Source of the DNA: Candidatus Sodalis endolongispinus
Lineage (GTDB): Bacteria > Pseudomonadota > Gammaproteobacteria > Enterobacterales > Enterobacteriaceae
Length of the DNA: 64,000 nucleotides
Assembly: GCF_018777395.1 (NCBI RefSeq)
Contig: NZ_JAFJYC010000002.1
Coordinates: 1-64,000, forward strand
Direction: 5' to 3'
The position numbers and the translations under genes were made by a program. This document shows, in pieces, positions 19,507 to 30,020 of the stretch. Numbering within the stretch: the stretch's first letter is position 1; each line of letters opens with the position of its first letter. The notes under the pieces are model-generated. The model worked only from the letters and a program-made list of their open reading frames with translations, searched no databases and was not told the origin of the DNA.

Positions 19507-20520
19507 TTATTCCGCCCGATCTCGACGAATTAGCAGGCTGAGCACGAAAAAGCCGCCCAGACCGGCGGTGATAATGCCGATCGGCAGTTCCTGGGGCGCT
19601 ATCAGCAGCCGGCTGAGCAGATCGCCGCCGCTCAGCAACGCGGCCCCCAGCAGATCGCACAAGGGCAGCATGCGTCGGTGCCGTATGCCGCACAATGGCC
19701 TGGCCAAATGGGGGATCATCAGCCCGACAAAGCCTATTACGCCGGTAAGCGCCACCAGCAAGGATGTGGCCAGCGCGCAGACCAGAAAAATTTCCACCCG
19801 TAGCCGGACCACCGCCACACCCAGCGATCGCTCCACGGCTTCGCCGGCCAGCAGGGCATCCAGCGAGCGCCAGCGCAGGCAAAGCAGGCCAAACAGCAAC
19901 AGCAACGGCAACAGGGCGAACGCCAGATTATCCCAGCGTGCCAGCCCCAGTCCGCCCAGAGTCCAGAATAGCAAAGCGCCAGCGGCGCGCTGATCGCCGG
20001 AGAAGACCAGGTAATGCGTGACCGCGCTGAACAAAAATGAGATGGCCAGGCCACAAACGACCAGCCGGTCCGCGCCGCGCGTCGTTGGCAGTAAAAACAG
20101 CACGATAACCGCCAGCGCCGAGGTGATGCCGCCGGCAAATACCGCCAGGGGCAGCGACCACTGACCGAGGCTGTCGCCTAAACGGGTGATGATAAGCACC
20201 GCGCCCGCCGAGGCGCCGGAGGAAAGGCCGAACAAAAAAGGGTCCGCCAACGCGTTACGGGTCGCCGTCTGCAAATAGGCCCCCACCATCGCCAACTCGG
20301 CACCGGCGGCAGCGGCCAGCACGCTGCGCGGCACCCGCAGGTCGATGACGATACGCGCCACCATTTCCGGTATCCCGGTGGCCCGCCCCGTGAGCGCGGC
20401 GATCACCTGCGGCAGCGGCAGCCTGACCGTGCCGGCAATAATACCCAACAGCATCAGACCGACGACCAGCACCGCTACCAGGCAAAGTAGTGCGGTATAG
20501 CCCAGGCGTGAGGTAATCAT
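19507..20520 (-). CDS. FecCD-family iron/cobalamin ABC permease
   Basis: An intact 337-residue permease with about ten helices. Family signatures include RVPRSVLAAAAGAELAMVGA (with the usual G replaced by E), NALADPFLFGLSSGASAGA, VGLMIPHLAR and ELPIGIITAGLGGFFVLSLL. These are the BtuC/FecD/FhuB class that imports ferric siderophores, haem or vitamin B12. It overlaps the broken binding protein by 4 bases (ATGA). Its ATPase partner is truncated, so the transporter as a whole is dead unless another ATPase serves it. Confidence 0.87.
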   Translation of the reverse strand: MITSRLGYTALLCLVAVLVVGLMLLGIIAGTVRLPLPQVIAALTGRATGIPEMVARIVIDLRVPRSVLAAAAGAELAMVGAYLQTATRNALADPFLFGLSSGASAGAVLIITRLGDSLGQWSLPLAVFAGGITSALAVIVLFLLPTTRGADRLVVCGLAISFLFSAVTHYLVFSGDQRAAGALLFWTLGGLGLARWDNLAFALLPLLLLFGLLCLRWRSLDALLAGEAVERSLGVAVVRLRVEIFLVCALATSLLVALTGVIGFVGLMIPHLARPLCGIRHRRMLPLCDLLGAALLSGGDLLSRLLIAPQELPIGIITAGLGGFFVLSLLIRRDRAE

Positions 20521-21474
20521 GGGAACGCATCCGGGTAGAGCGCGCGCGCCAGCGACTGCACCGCGTCGATATTGGCCGGTCCCGGCGTTAATGCCTGGTA
20601 CGGCAAGGCCAGATAGCGGTGCTGCCTGACCGCAGGGGTCAAACGCATGAGGGGGTGCGATTCCAGAAAACGGCGGAGCGTGGCCGCGCCGCCGCTGGCC
20701 TGATAATCCAGCAGGATGATGAACGCCGGTTGGCTCGCCGCCACGGTCTCCCAACTGGTGGTTCCCCAGCTCATCGGTAAATCGTCGAGAATGTTACGTC
20801 CGCCCGCGGCCGCGATGATGGCGGTAGGCATCGCGTATTTGCCGCTGGTAAATGGCTTATCTTCGCCGGAATCATAGACGAACACCCCCGGCGGTGGTTG
20901 TGGACCAATACGGCGCGCGATCTCGGCAAGCTGCGCTTGCCACGCATTGACCTGATGTTGCGCCAGCTCCCGCTTACCGAAAATGCTGCCGAGCGTGAGC
21001 ATGTCGCGGTACAGCAAATCCATACTGGCCCGGGGCTGATGGGGACTGACATGGATACAGCTTTCGCTTAGCACCATCGTTTTAATACCGTATCGTGCAA
21101 GCGTCGCCGGTGTGACATCACCGCCCACTTTCATACCGTAATTCCAGCCGGCGAAGAAGAAATCGGGATGGACCGCCAGCAGGTTTTCCAGCGTCGGGTA
21201 TTTGGGCGCCAGTTCCGGGATCCCGCCGCGCCTGAAAAGCCGGCGTCGTTTTGTACCAGCCACTGATGCCGGTTAAACCGACAATCGCCGGCTGGAGCTG
21301 GAGCGCGAATGCCATCTCCGCCATGTTCACATCGTTTATGACCGCCCGCTTTGGGGCCTGGTTAAACGTAACAGGCTGGCTGCAACGGATCACGGTCACC
21401 GGAAAGCCTGAGGCTGGCTCGGTTGCGGGTAACACAGCGGCGAAAAGCACAGCGGCGCGCAATAAGCTGTTCAT
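20517..21474 (-). pseudogene. Iron/cobalamin-type periplasmic binding protein, frameshift
   Basis: The N-terminus has a signal peptide and the fold start (VIRCSQPVTFNQAPKRAVI, QPAIVGLTGISGWYKTTPAFQ). The frame shifts near 21235. The continuation IPELAPKYPTLENLLAVHPDFFFAGWNYG is in the neighbouring frame and open to 20517. The two halves join into one FepB/BtuF-like protein of about 318 residues. The rest of the sequence, including SGEDKPFTSGKYAMPTAII, is well kept, so damage is recent. Confidence 0.85.
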
Positions 21475-21495
21475 AACGATTTCCTGTCAACGAGG

Positions 21496-22200
21496 TTAGG
21501 CGCCGGACGGCGCGGCAAAAAAGCGGACCGGTTGCCCGGTCAAAGGATGGGGCAGGGTATAGCTTTCCAAGCCAAATGTGGCCATGACGATGTGCGGCGC
21601 CAGCGCCACATCCGGCGGCGCGCAAATCACCATCTGCCACGACCGCAGCACCAGCACCCGATCGGCGAAAGGACTCACCAACGGCAAATCATGCAATACG
21701 GCGATGGTGGCGATACCCTTACGTCGTACCAGCATCAGTAACCGCTGACGCGCTAAGTGATCCAGATGGTTGGTCGGTTCATCCAATAACAGCAGTTGCG
21801 GCGTTTGCGCCAGCGCGCGGGCCAGCGCGGCTCTCTGGCGCTCGCCGCCGGATAACGTGCCGATGCGTGCGTGCGTTTGTCTGGCAAGACCGACATCGGC
21901 GATGGTAATGGCGCTGTCCTGCGCCGCCGTGGTATGCCCCTGATGCGGCAGACGGCCGAGCGCGACATAGTCTTCAACCCGCAATCCCGGGTCGGCCTCA
22001 TCGTGCTGGGCAAGATACGCGATGCGATGCGCCCGCTGATGGCGGCTATAGGCCGATAGCGGTTGTCCCGCCAGCCAGATTTTGCCGCTGGTCAGCCGTC
22101 GTTCTCCGATCAAGGTTTTCAGCAAGGTGGATTTACCACAACCGTTCGGGCCGATGACCGCCAGCCGCTCTCCCGCGGCCAAGGCGATAGCGTTGAGCAG
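21496..22200 (-). pseudogene. FecE-type ABC ATPase, 5' end deleted
   Basis: The ATPase partner of the permease and binding protein. Walker A GPNGCGKST, signature LSGGERQRAALARAL, Walker B LLLLDEPTNHLD and the switch histidine (VLHDLPL) are present. Coding homology begins abruptly at LLNAIALAAGERLAV, about 25 residues into a normal FecE. The sequence on the far side of 22200 is an MFS transporter fragment on the opposite strand. A deletion therefore removed its start codon, its first beta strands and the promoter. Confidence 0.8.
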
Positions 22201-22669
22201 CGGCCTGCTCTCGGCGTTGCCTTATATCGCCGGCGGTGTAGCGGTGCTGATCGGCGGCCGTTTCTCATACCGCCTGGTGGTGCGCGGCGTAGATCCGTTC
22301 AAGGCGCGGCGCGATACCATCGCCGGCGCCGCGGTGATGACCGCCCTGGCGATGTTTATCACCGCCGCTTCTACCGGGCCGGCGCTGGCGGTAGCCCTGC
22401 TGGCGCTCGGAATGTTCACTTATAGCCTGTCTTCCGGTAATTACTGGACGCTGGCCGCCGAGGCCGTTACCTCGAAACGCCTGGTCGCCTCGGTGGGCAG
22501 TATACAAAACTTTGGCGGCTTCCTCGGTGGGGCCTGCGCCCCGATCGTCACCGGTATCGTTATCGACCGCTTTGGCGGCTTTGTGCCGGCGATCGTGGTG
22601 GCGGGTGCGATGGCGATGATCTCGGCGGTGATGTATAACATCGCGCTGCGCCGGCGCCTGCCGGTATAA
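22200..22669 (+). pseudogene. MFS transporter fragment (C-terminal half)
   Basis: About 155 residues with helices typical of the last four segments of an MFS (ACS/ExuT-like) permease: SGLLSALPYIAGGVAVLIGG, SSGNYWTLAAEAVTSK, NFGGFLGGACAPIVTGIVID. The first two thirds of the gene are missing. It abuts the truncated ATPase tail-to-tail in the sense that both 5' ends are lost at one junction. Its stop at 22669 lies 11 bases before the FAD oxidoreductase, so the two were once an operon. Confidence 0.8.
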
Positions 22670-22680
22670 AGGAGAAACCA

Positions 22681-24065
22681 ATGACACAGTCTCTTCACTC
22701 CCGCCAGCCGGTGGCTATCGATGTGTTGGTGGTGGGCGCGGGATCGGCCGGCGTCGCTGCGGCGGTGAGCGCGGCGGAGGAAGGCGCCCGTACGCTGCTG
22801 GTGGACGCGGCGGGCAGCTTCGGCGGTACGCTCTGTCGGGGCAATTACTGGAACACAGCGCCGGCTTCCACAATCGGGAAGGGCATCAGGTGGTGGCAGG
22901 GTTCGCTCAGCGCCTGGTCGACCGTCTTAAGCAAAACGGCGCGTCGCCCGGTCATGTGCCGGATAATGTCGGCTACACCGCCACGCGCACGCCGGTTAAT
23001 CATACCGAATTGATGCTGACCGAAGCGCAGTTTTTGCAGGAGGCGGGCGTCGGCCTGTGGCTGCAGGCGCCGCTGACTGCGGTGCAAGCGCGCGAGGATC
23101 GGATCCTGACGTGCGAGTTCGCCACCCCCGCCGGCCCCTGGCGCGTGACGCCGCAGGTCGTGGTCGATACCAGCGGCGATGCGGTGGTCGCGCACCTGGC
23201 GCAATCGGCTTTTCAGCCGGACAGCGCCGACGCCTGTCAGCCGGTGTCGCTGCTGTTTAAGCTGGCCGGCGTCGATTTCCGGCCGCTGATGGATTATGCC
23301 CGCCGCCACCCGGAAGAGTTCCGTCCGGGCAGTGTCTTTCCCGACGCGGCCGACGAACATGTCAATTTGTGGGGCTACACCTCGCTACTGCAGCAGGGAC
23401 ATCGCGACGGTCGTCTGAAGCTGCTGCGAAATGAAATGCACATTGCCGGCTGGCTGCCGCGTGGCGAACTGGTGGTGAATGTCACCCGGCACGCCAGCGA
23501 AGGCAGACCGGATGCCGAGCAAACCGGCGACGCCTGGCTGGCGCTATGCCGGCAGGTGATGGCGTTTGCCGGCTGGTTTCGTCAGTCGGTGCCGGGCTGC
23601 GCCCGCGCGTACGTCGCCGCCATCGGCAATCAGGTCGGGGTGCGCGAATCGCGGCGCGTGCAGGGGCATTACACCCTGACGCAGCGGGATGTGAAGCAGG
23701 GGGCCTGCTTTGATGACAGCATCGCCTGCGGCGGTTTTCCTGTCGATATCCACTCCTCCCTCGAGCCAGGATTATCCCATACCGATGCCGTCGTACGGGG
23801 TTTCGAGATAGCTTACCGCAGCCTGTTGCCGCTTACGCCACACAATCTGCTGGTGGCCGGCCGCTGTTTGTCGTCGGACCATGCTGCCAATGGATCGCTG
23901 CGTATCACCGCCACCTGTTTCGCCACTAGCGAAGCGGCAGGGGTCGCGGCGGCGTTGGCGGTAGGCCGGGGCTGTCTGCCGGCGCAGCTCCTCCCGGCGG
24001 CGGCATTGCGTGAGCGGTTGTTACAACGCGGCGCCATTATCAGTTTGGACAGCGCCTGCGCCTGA
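22681..24065 (+). pseudogene. FAD-dependent oxidoreductase, frameshift
   Basis: An FAD-oxidoreductase of the GidA-like class (FAD_oxidored family). The N-terminal dinucleotide fold VLVVGAGSAGVAAAVSAAEEG is intact. Near 22842 the frame shifts, so LLEHSAGFHNREGHQVVAGF lies in the next frame, which then stays open to 24065 with VVDTSGDAVVAHLA, GVRESRRVQGHYTL and NLLVAGRCLSSDHAANGSLR. The pieces join to a protein of about 460 residues. Its substrate is unknown. Its operon neighbours are permeases, which suggests catabolism of an imported organic acid. Confidence 0.85.
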
Positions 24066-24120
24066 TGGGGCGCGGGGCAGGTCAGGTCACGCCTGACCGT
24101 CAACGACAGGATGAGGGGTT

Positions 24121-25317
24121 ATGGTTGATTCACACGCTCAGAGTGATGCCGCCCGCGGCAACGCGCCGGCGGAAGTCTCGGTGACGACCGCGCGACAGTT
24201 GCGGCTGACGCTGATTTCTTCCGTGGTCGGGACCGCGTTGGAATGGTATGACTTTTATTTGTATGGCACCGCGGCGGCGCTGATTTTTAATCACTTGTTC
24301 TTCCCCCAGCTGTCGCCGCTCAGCGGTACGCTGGCGGCCTTCGCCAGCTATGGCGTCGGTTTTCTTGTCCGGCCGATCGGCGGATTGTTCTGGGGTTATA
24401 TCGGCGATAAGTACGGCCGGCGGCCGGTATTAATCGGAACGCTGGTGCTTATGGGCATAAGCACCACGGCGATTGGACTGCTGCCGGGGTATGACAGTAT
24501 CGGCTTTGCCGCCCCGCTATTGCTGACCTTGTTACGTTTGCTGCAGGTTTTTGGCGCCGGGGCGGAGTTTAGCTCGGCCATCACGTTGAACGCTGAGAAA
24601 GCGCCGGCGCATCGGCGGGGATATTATGCCAGCTGGTCCGGCGTAGGCATCGGCTGCGGGGTGCTGTTGTCCGCCTCGGCCTTCGCCCTCGCGCAGCAGC
24701 TGCCGCAGGCCAGTTTTCTCGCCTGGGGATGGCGTATCCCGTTTTTACTCAGCATCTTGGCCGTGGTGGTCGGTGGCGCCATCCGTCTGTATGTCACGGA
24801 ATCGCCGGTTTTCAATAAATTGGAAAAGAGACACAAGCTGGCCCGGGCGCCGTTTATCACCGTTTGGCAGACCCAGCGCCGCCACTTTTTCGTCGCGCTG
24901 GGATCGCGTATGGCGGAAAAAACGGCAGGCTTCTTCCTGCAGGTCTGGACGTTGTCCTACGTGACGCAAACGCTGCATGTGCCCAACGTTGTGCCGGTCA
25001 CGGGCGTACTGCTGGGCTCCGGCATCGGCTGTATCACCATCCCCCTGTTCGGCGCATTGTCGGATAGGATTGGGCGTAAGCCGGTTTATATTGGCGGAGC
25101 GGTATTGTTCGGCGTGGGAATGTTCCCCTATTTCTGGCTGCTGAATACCGGCAATCCACTGCTGATTATCAGCGCCATGATCGCCAGCAGTCTGCTGCTA
25201 TGGTCGAACGGCAATTATGCCGCGGTCGCCTGGTATATGGTCGCGTTGAGCGTCATTACCGTCGTGGCGCTGTGCTATGGACCCGAAACCCGGGGATGTT
25301 CGCTGGATGACCATTAA
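24121..25317 (+). CDS. MHS-family MFS permease with internal deletion
   Basis: A 398-residue member of the metabolite:proton symporter family. Opening signature: GTALEWYDFYLYGTAAALIF. The MFS loop motif GYIGDKYGRRPVLIG is present. Compared with the neighbouring paralogue at 25369, about 50-55 residues are missing between ISAMIAS and SLLLWSNGNYAAV, i.e. the FxxELFPxRxRYSG region with helices 10-11. The reading frame is preserved, so it is open but very probably non-functional. The N-terminal 300 residues look normal. Confidence 0.8.
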   Translation: MVDSHAQSDAARGNAPAEVSVTTARQLRLTLISSVVGTALEWYDFYLYGTAAALIFNHLFFPQLSPLSGTLAAFASYGVGFLVRPIGGLFWGYIGDKYGRRPVLIGTLVLMGISTTAIGLLPGYDSIGFAAPLLLTLLRLLQVFGAGAEFSSAITLNAEKAPAHRRGYYASWSGVGIGCGVLLSASAFALAQQLPQASFLAWGWRIPFLLSILAVVVGGAIRLYVTESPVFNKLEKRHKLARAPFITVWQTQRRHFFVALGSRMAEKTAGFFLQVWTLSYVTQTLHVPNVVPVTGVLLGSGIGCITIPLFGALSDRIGRKPVYIGGAVLFGVGMFPYFWLLNTGNPLLIISAMIASSLLLWSNGNYAAVAWYMVALSVITVVALCYGPETRGCSLDDH

Positions 25318-25368
25318 ATGCCCGAACATCTTTACGCCAAATAACCCTGCTCTACAGGAGAATCGGTT

Positions 25369-26691
25369 ATGAACGTCAGGGAAACTATGCCAGACACGCT
25401 GGCTGAACAGGCTATTTCAAACCATGAAATACGTAAGGTGGTGACCGCAAGCGTAATGGGGACCATCATCGAATATTATGATTTTACCCTTTACACCACG
25501 GCCACCGCGCTGGTGTTCAACAAGATTTTCTTTCCGGGAGAATCACCGTTAATCGGCTCCCTGGCGGCCTTTGCCACCTATTTTGTCGGCTATTGCGCCC
25601 GGCCGCTCGGAGGCGTGTTGTTTGGCCATTTTGGCGATCGCGTCGGCCGCAAAATCACGCTGATGATAACGCTGATGATCATGGGCATCGGTACGCTGTT
25701 GATTGGTTTAATTCCGCCGTATGCGCAAATTGGCGTTTGGGCGCCGGTGGCACTGGTGCTGCTGCGCTGCCTGCAGGGCATCGGCATCGGCGGCGAATAT
25801 GGCGGCGGGATGACCATGGTGGTGGAACACTCGCCGCCCGGACGTAGCGGATTTTACAGTGCGCTGATGCATATTGGTGTGCCCGCCGGTTTTCTATTAC
25901 CGATCATCGCTATCACCTTGCTGAATGCCTTCATGGATCAACAGACCTTCCTATCCTGGGGCTGGCGTATGCCGTTTTTGTTCAGCGTGGTGCTGTTGGG
26001 GGTGGGGCTGTTTATCCGTAGCCAAATAAGCGAACCCCCCGCCTTTAAAAAAATCCAGCGCGAAGGGAGTCAGGCCAGCGTGCCGGTGCTGGAGGCGTTG
26101 CGTCACCATCTCACCACCATTTTGCTGGGTATCGGCGCCAAGATTGCCGAAAGCGGACTGTTCAATATTTACGCCGTGTTCGCCATCAGCTACTGCGTCA
26201 ATGTGCTGTCGCTGTCGAGCCAGGTCATTCTGTACGGGATTTTGCTGGCCTGTCTGCTGGAGTGCTTTACGCTGCCGCTGTTTGGCCATCTGGCCGACCG
26301 CTACGGTAAAAAGCGCGTCTATCTTGCCGGTATGATAGGCCAAGTGCTGCTGGCATGGCCGTTTATGCTGATGTTGGCCAGCGGGCATTTAGGTTTGATA
26401 TATTTGGCGATCGCGCTTGGCCTGGAGCTGGGCCACGGTTCGACGTTTGGCGCGCAGGGCGCCTTTTTCTCCGGCCTGTTTCCGGCGCGGATACGCTACA
26501 GCGGGTTATCCCTGGTACAGCAAATTGGCCCCATATTGGGCGGCGGTCTGTCGCCGATGATTGCCACGGCATTGCTGGTCGGTTGGCACAACAACGGGCT
26601 TATCGCTGGGTATATGGCGTTAATGGCGGTGATATCAGCTCTGTGCGCGCTGCGGCTGCGCGAGGACAACGCCCCCACGGACCGGCTGTAA
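25369..26691 (+). CDS. MHS-family MFS permease
   Basis: An intact 440-residue, twelve-helix symporter. It has MGTIIEYYDFTLYTTATALVF at the start, GHFGDRVGRKITL in loop 2-3, GIGIGGEYGGGMTMVVEHSP in helix 4-5, and GAFFSGLFPARIRYSGLSL in the segment its paralogue lost. Family members carry organic acids, betaine or shikimate. An AGGAG site lies before the ATG. It is the last gene of the plus-strand run. Confidence 0.88.
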   Translation: MNVRETMPDTLAEQAISNHEIRKVVTASVMGTIIEYYDFTLYTTATALVFNKIFFPGESPLIGSLAAFATYFVGYCARPLGGVLFGHFGDRVGRKITLMITLMIMGIGTLLIGLIPPYAQIGVWAPVALVLLRCLQGIGIGGEYGGGMTMVVEHSPPGRSGFYSALMHIGVPAGFLLPIIAITLLNAFMDQQTFLSWGWRMPFLFSVVLLGVGLFIRSQISEPPAFKKIQREGSQASVPVLEALRHHLTTILLGIGAKIAESGLFNIYAVFAISYCVNVLSLSSQVILYGILLACLLECFTLPLFGHLADRYGKKRVYLAGMIGQVLLAWPFMLMLASGHLGLIYLAIALGLELGHGSTFGAQGAFFSGLFPARIRYSGLSLVQQIGPILGGGLSPMIATALLVGWHNNGLIAGYMALMAVISALCALRLREDNAPTDRL

Positions 26692-26855
26692 TGGGTCCTG
26701 GCGGGTGTGGCGAAGAATAACGGATTGGCTTGGCGGCGACGCGGCAGAAAATCAGCCTGTGCCCGCGCGGGCGCCTTGAGCATTGCAGTCTGTGGTCGCG
26801 CGGTTGTGGCGGTCTTGCCTACTGCAAAAATCTCGCCACGCGGCCGCGAGCCTCT

Positions 26856-27152
26856 TCAGATCGGACGGTGAGCGTGGCGGTCGCTGTGGCCCAGGTCGCG
26901 GTCGGGGAAACACCGATCGTGCAGGCGTTTTTTCATCTTGGCCGTGTCCGGGAAACCGCCATCGCGCTTACGATCCCACAGCAGATCATCATTGACGGCG
27001 ATTTGGTAGATGCCGCCCGTACCCGGCAACAAATTCACCGAGGCCAGGTCGGTGCTGAAGGTCTGCAGCAGTTACTGGGCCATCCAGGCGGCGCGCAGCA
27101 GCCAGTTACACTGTGAACAATAGTGGATAGTCACGACAAAGGGCGGATGCAT
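26856..27152 (-). pseudogene. SelT/SelW/SelH (Rdx)-family protein, nonsense mutation
   Basis: A small thioredoxin-like protein of about 98 residues read from the ATG at 27152. It begins MHPPFVVTIHYCSQCNWLLR, carrying the CxxC redox motif of the Rdx family, and continues AAWMAQ to a TAA at 27072-27074. After the stop, in the same frame, come LLQTFSTDLASVNLLPGTGG, LLWDRKRDGGFPDTAKMKKR and PDRDLGHSDRH, all family landmarks. The single stop probably replaced a Gln or Glu codon. The family has thiol-redox functions that are poorly defined in bacteria. The 5' end overlaps the upstream glycosyltransferase by 22 bases. No selenocysteine codon is present; the motif uses Cys. Confidence 0.82.
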
Positions 27153-28965
27153 AAGCGTACAACCTCATAATGGAAACCTGCTCCATCATTGATGCGCCGG
27201 CCGCCCCAAATCCGCCGCCAGGACGGCGCCGGCGGTACGCCGTTTTCTTCCAGCCCCTGCTGCACCAGCAGATAATCGCAGCCGCATTCATGTGGCCCGG
27301 CTCGCCCTCACCCGAATGGCCGGCATAAATGCGCCGACCTGCCACCCCGGTCAAATAATGCAGCATGCCGAGCTCCGATTCACCCAGACCGTCGGTCGCC
27401 AAGCAGTTCGGTGCCGCCAGCAGCGGCCGCAGCTGCACGAAAGGCTGATGATAACTGCGCGCGGCGTCCAGCCACGGCAGCAACAGCAGCAGCGCTACGC
27501 TCCAGACCGCCGTCATGCCGGCGGCCCAGGAACGCAGCAGATCCGGCCGCCGGTGGCAGGTGATGCCCGCCCACAGCGCCAACGCCAGACAGGCAAGCCA
27601 GACGCTAACGCCACCGGGTTGCAGCTAAAACCTGCCGGGCAGGTGGTGGTCAATGCCGGGCCACATCCCGTGCAGCAACCGCGGCGAACCGGTGTAGATA
27701 AGCTCTAACGCGGTGACGACGATAACCAGCAACAGCAGCAGAAACACCCCGTCCAGCGCGCGGGCCGCCCGCCGCTGGGCCGGCAGCAGCGGTAGTGCCA
27801 GCAGCGCCATGGCGGGCAGGAACGGCATCAGATAGATGTCGCGCATGGCGCCCGATGACAGTAGCGTCGTCAGGCCGACCACAACGTAGATCCCTGCCAC
27901 GCACCGCGCAGGGTAGCGCCGTAAGTCCGCGCCCGGCTGGCACTCCCAGCGGCGGTGCGACAGTGCTCGGCGGGCCATCGCGACCACGCCGCTTATTCCC
28001 CCTTTTGCCAGCAGCAATGAGGCGGGCGCGCCGGCCAGCACGACAGCAAACACTCTGTCCAGCAGCGGGTTATCATGGCCGCACAGCGAGGTAAAGCCGA
28101 CAAGCCGCCCGACATTGTTGACCCAGAACCATTCATAAAACAGCTCCGGCGCCGAGGCGTACAGCGCCAGTGGTCATGGCACTGCAAAGGGCAGCAGCGC
28201 CAGGACGGCGCACAGGAGAAACAGCACGCCGCGTCGCCCGCGCAGCGTCGGCTGCCACGGCAGGCAGCAGGCCCATGTGGCTAACAGGACGCCTGGCATC
28301 AGCAACCCTTTGGACAACAGCGCTATGCCGCAGCCTGCGCCAAACGCGGCGCCTTGTCGTAGCGTTCGGCCATTAGACGGCGTCTGCACGGTCGAGGCGG
28401 CGCCCATTAGTGCCGCCAGCGCCACCATGGCGCCCGCGAGCTGCCCGAGGTCGGCGGTGAATTTATGGATGTGCTCGGCCAGACCGAGATTGGCCACCAG
28501 CAGGGCAATGCCGAAAAAGCGCCAGGCCTGCGCCGAAAGCCGCGGCTGCGGGATTTCAGCGTACAGCGTCTTTAATGCGCGGCAAAACCCCCAGAGCGTG
28601 ACCGCCAGACAGACCAGTACCGCCAACCGTGATGCCTCATGGGGCGCCAACCATGGAAACAGCCGTACGCACAGTGCGCCAAGCCAGAAAACTAGCGGCG
28701 GTTTTTCCATAAACGGATCGTCGCCGATGTAGGGGATAAGCCAGCGATCGTGGTTCACGGCGTTCCAGACGATGGCGAAGGAATAAGTTTCATCCTCCTT
28801 CCAGGGAAAGCGGCCGAAGGTCCCCGCCAGCACATAAGCGGCAAACAGGAGGTAGAAGCTGGCGCGAAACGCCGCTGGCCGCCACGGCGCGCCTGTCGAC
28901 GGCGCAAGGCGAACGGACCGCGATAAACGAAGGTGTAGCGGCAGTGTGAAACGAGGAAATTTCAT
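27131..28965 (-). pseudogene. GT39/ArnT-like membrane glycosyltransferase
   Basis: A polytopic lipid-linked sugar transferase of the ArnT/PMT superfamily. FPWKEDETYSFAI and GDDPFMEKPPLVFWLGAL carry the acidic catalytic loop and the following conserved stretch. In-frame stops occur at 28174-28176 (TGA) and 27625-27627 (TAA). A frameshift near 27287 moves the C-terminal CGCDYLLVQQGLEENG into another frame, ending at 27131. The original protein was about 610 residues. The start at 28965 opens the cytoplasmic lead before the first helix. Such enzymes modify lipid A or other envelope glycans. Loss would simplify the cell surface. Confidence 0.85.
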
Positions 28966-29261
28966 GGCTATGTCGTGACTTATCGTTATAGCCCGCAACG
29001 CTGGCAACCGTGGAAAGATGTTGTCGCAAGGGGGGCGGCCATGCTGCCTGGCTGTTCCGCCGGGGACGGAAAGGGGGGGAGTCTAGCGCGTCGCTTCTGA
29101 ACAAAACCTCACAACGCCGCCGATGACGGTATAAACGCCAGCCGACGGCCGGGAAGCCAGACGATTGGACCGCGCAGTATGCTAAAGGGATAGTGCCGGA
29201 ACCCGCACCCGGGCATACTGCCCGACGGCGAGGTCAGCCAGCCCCGGCACCAAGTGCGCCG

Positions 29262-30020
29262 TCAGCGATAATACACCGCGACGTATTGTCCTTGGATATG
29301 CTCGATATGGACTTGGGTATCGAAAATGTCGGCGATGACCGCCGGCGTCATGACTGCCGCCGGCGGCCCGCGATGCACAATGGCGCCATCTTTCATCGCG
29401 ATGATATGGTCTGCATAGGCGGAGGCAAAATTGATATCGTGGATCACCAGCACCACGGTTTTACCGAGCGTATCCGCGGCCTGGCGCAGTTGTTTCATCA
29501 TAGCCACGCTGTGTTTCATATCCAGATTGTTTAGCGGTTCATCCAGCAGAACATAGTCGGTGTCCTGACACAGTACCATGGCGATATAGGCCCGCTGACG
29601 CTGACCGCCCGAGAGCTCATCCAGATAGCGGTCCTGCAGCGGCGTGAGCTGCAAAAACGCCAACGCGGCGGCAATATGACGGCGGTCGTCCGCAGTAAGA
29701 CGGCCGTGCGAGTAGGGATAGCGGCCGAAACCGACCAGATCATATACCGTCATGCGGCTGGTGAAATGATTCTCCTGGCGCAGGATGGACAGTAGCGTCG
29801 CAAGGGTTGCGCCCGGTGTTTTCGCCACATCGTGGCCGTCAACGCTAACGCTGCCGCCCTCCGGCGTCAGTAGCCGCCCCATGACCGACAGTAACGTGGA
29901 TTTCCCGGCGCCGTTGGCGCCAATGATGGCGGTAATCCCGCCGCGGGGTAAGGTGGCGGTAATCTGGTTAAGAACGGACACATGGCGGTAGTTTTTCACC
30001 ACCTTATCGATTTTTATCAC
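29262..30020 (-). CDS. Siderophore ABC transporter ATPase
   Basis: An intact 252-residue ATPase of the ferric siderophore importer class (FatE/VctC/YclP-like). Walker A GANGAGKST, Q-loop ILRQENHF, signature LSGGQRQRAYIAM, Walker B YVLLDEPLNNLD and switch histidine VIHDINF are all present. It starts at a GTG (30018-30020) overlapping the permease stop. It is the last gene of a four-gene operon whose two permeases are dead. Confidence 0.88.
   Translation of the reverse strand: MIKIDKVVKNYRHVSVLNQITATLPRGGITAIIGANGAGKSTLLSVMGRLLTPEGGSVSVDGHDVAKTPGATLATLLSILRQENHFTSRMTVYDLVGFGRYPYSHGRLTADDRRHIAAALAFLQLTPLQDRYLDELSGGQRQRAYIAMVLCQDTDYVLLDEPLNNLDMKHSVAMMKQLRQAADTLGKTVVLVIHDINFASAYADHIIAMKDGAIVHRGPPAAVMTPAVIADIFDTQVHIEHIQGQYVAVYYR

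Noticed and set aside
26700..26855. Continuation of the MHS operon on the plus strand
   Set aside because: The plus-strand frames here have no resemblance to known proteins; the SelW-type gene lies just beyond on the minus strand.
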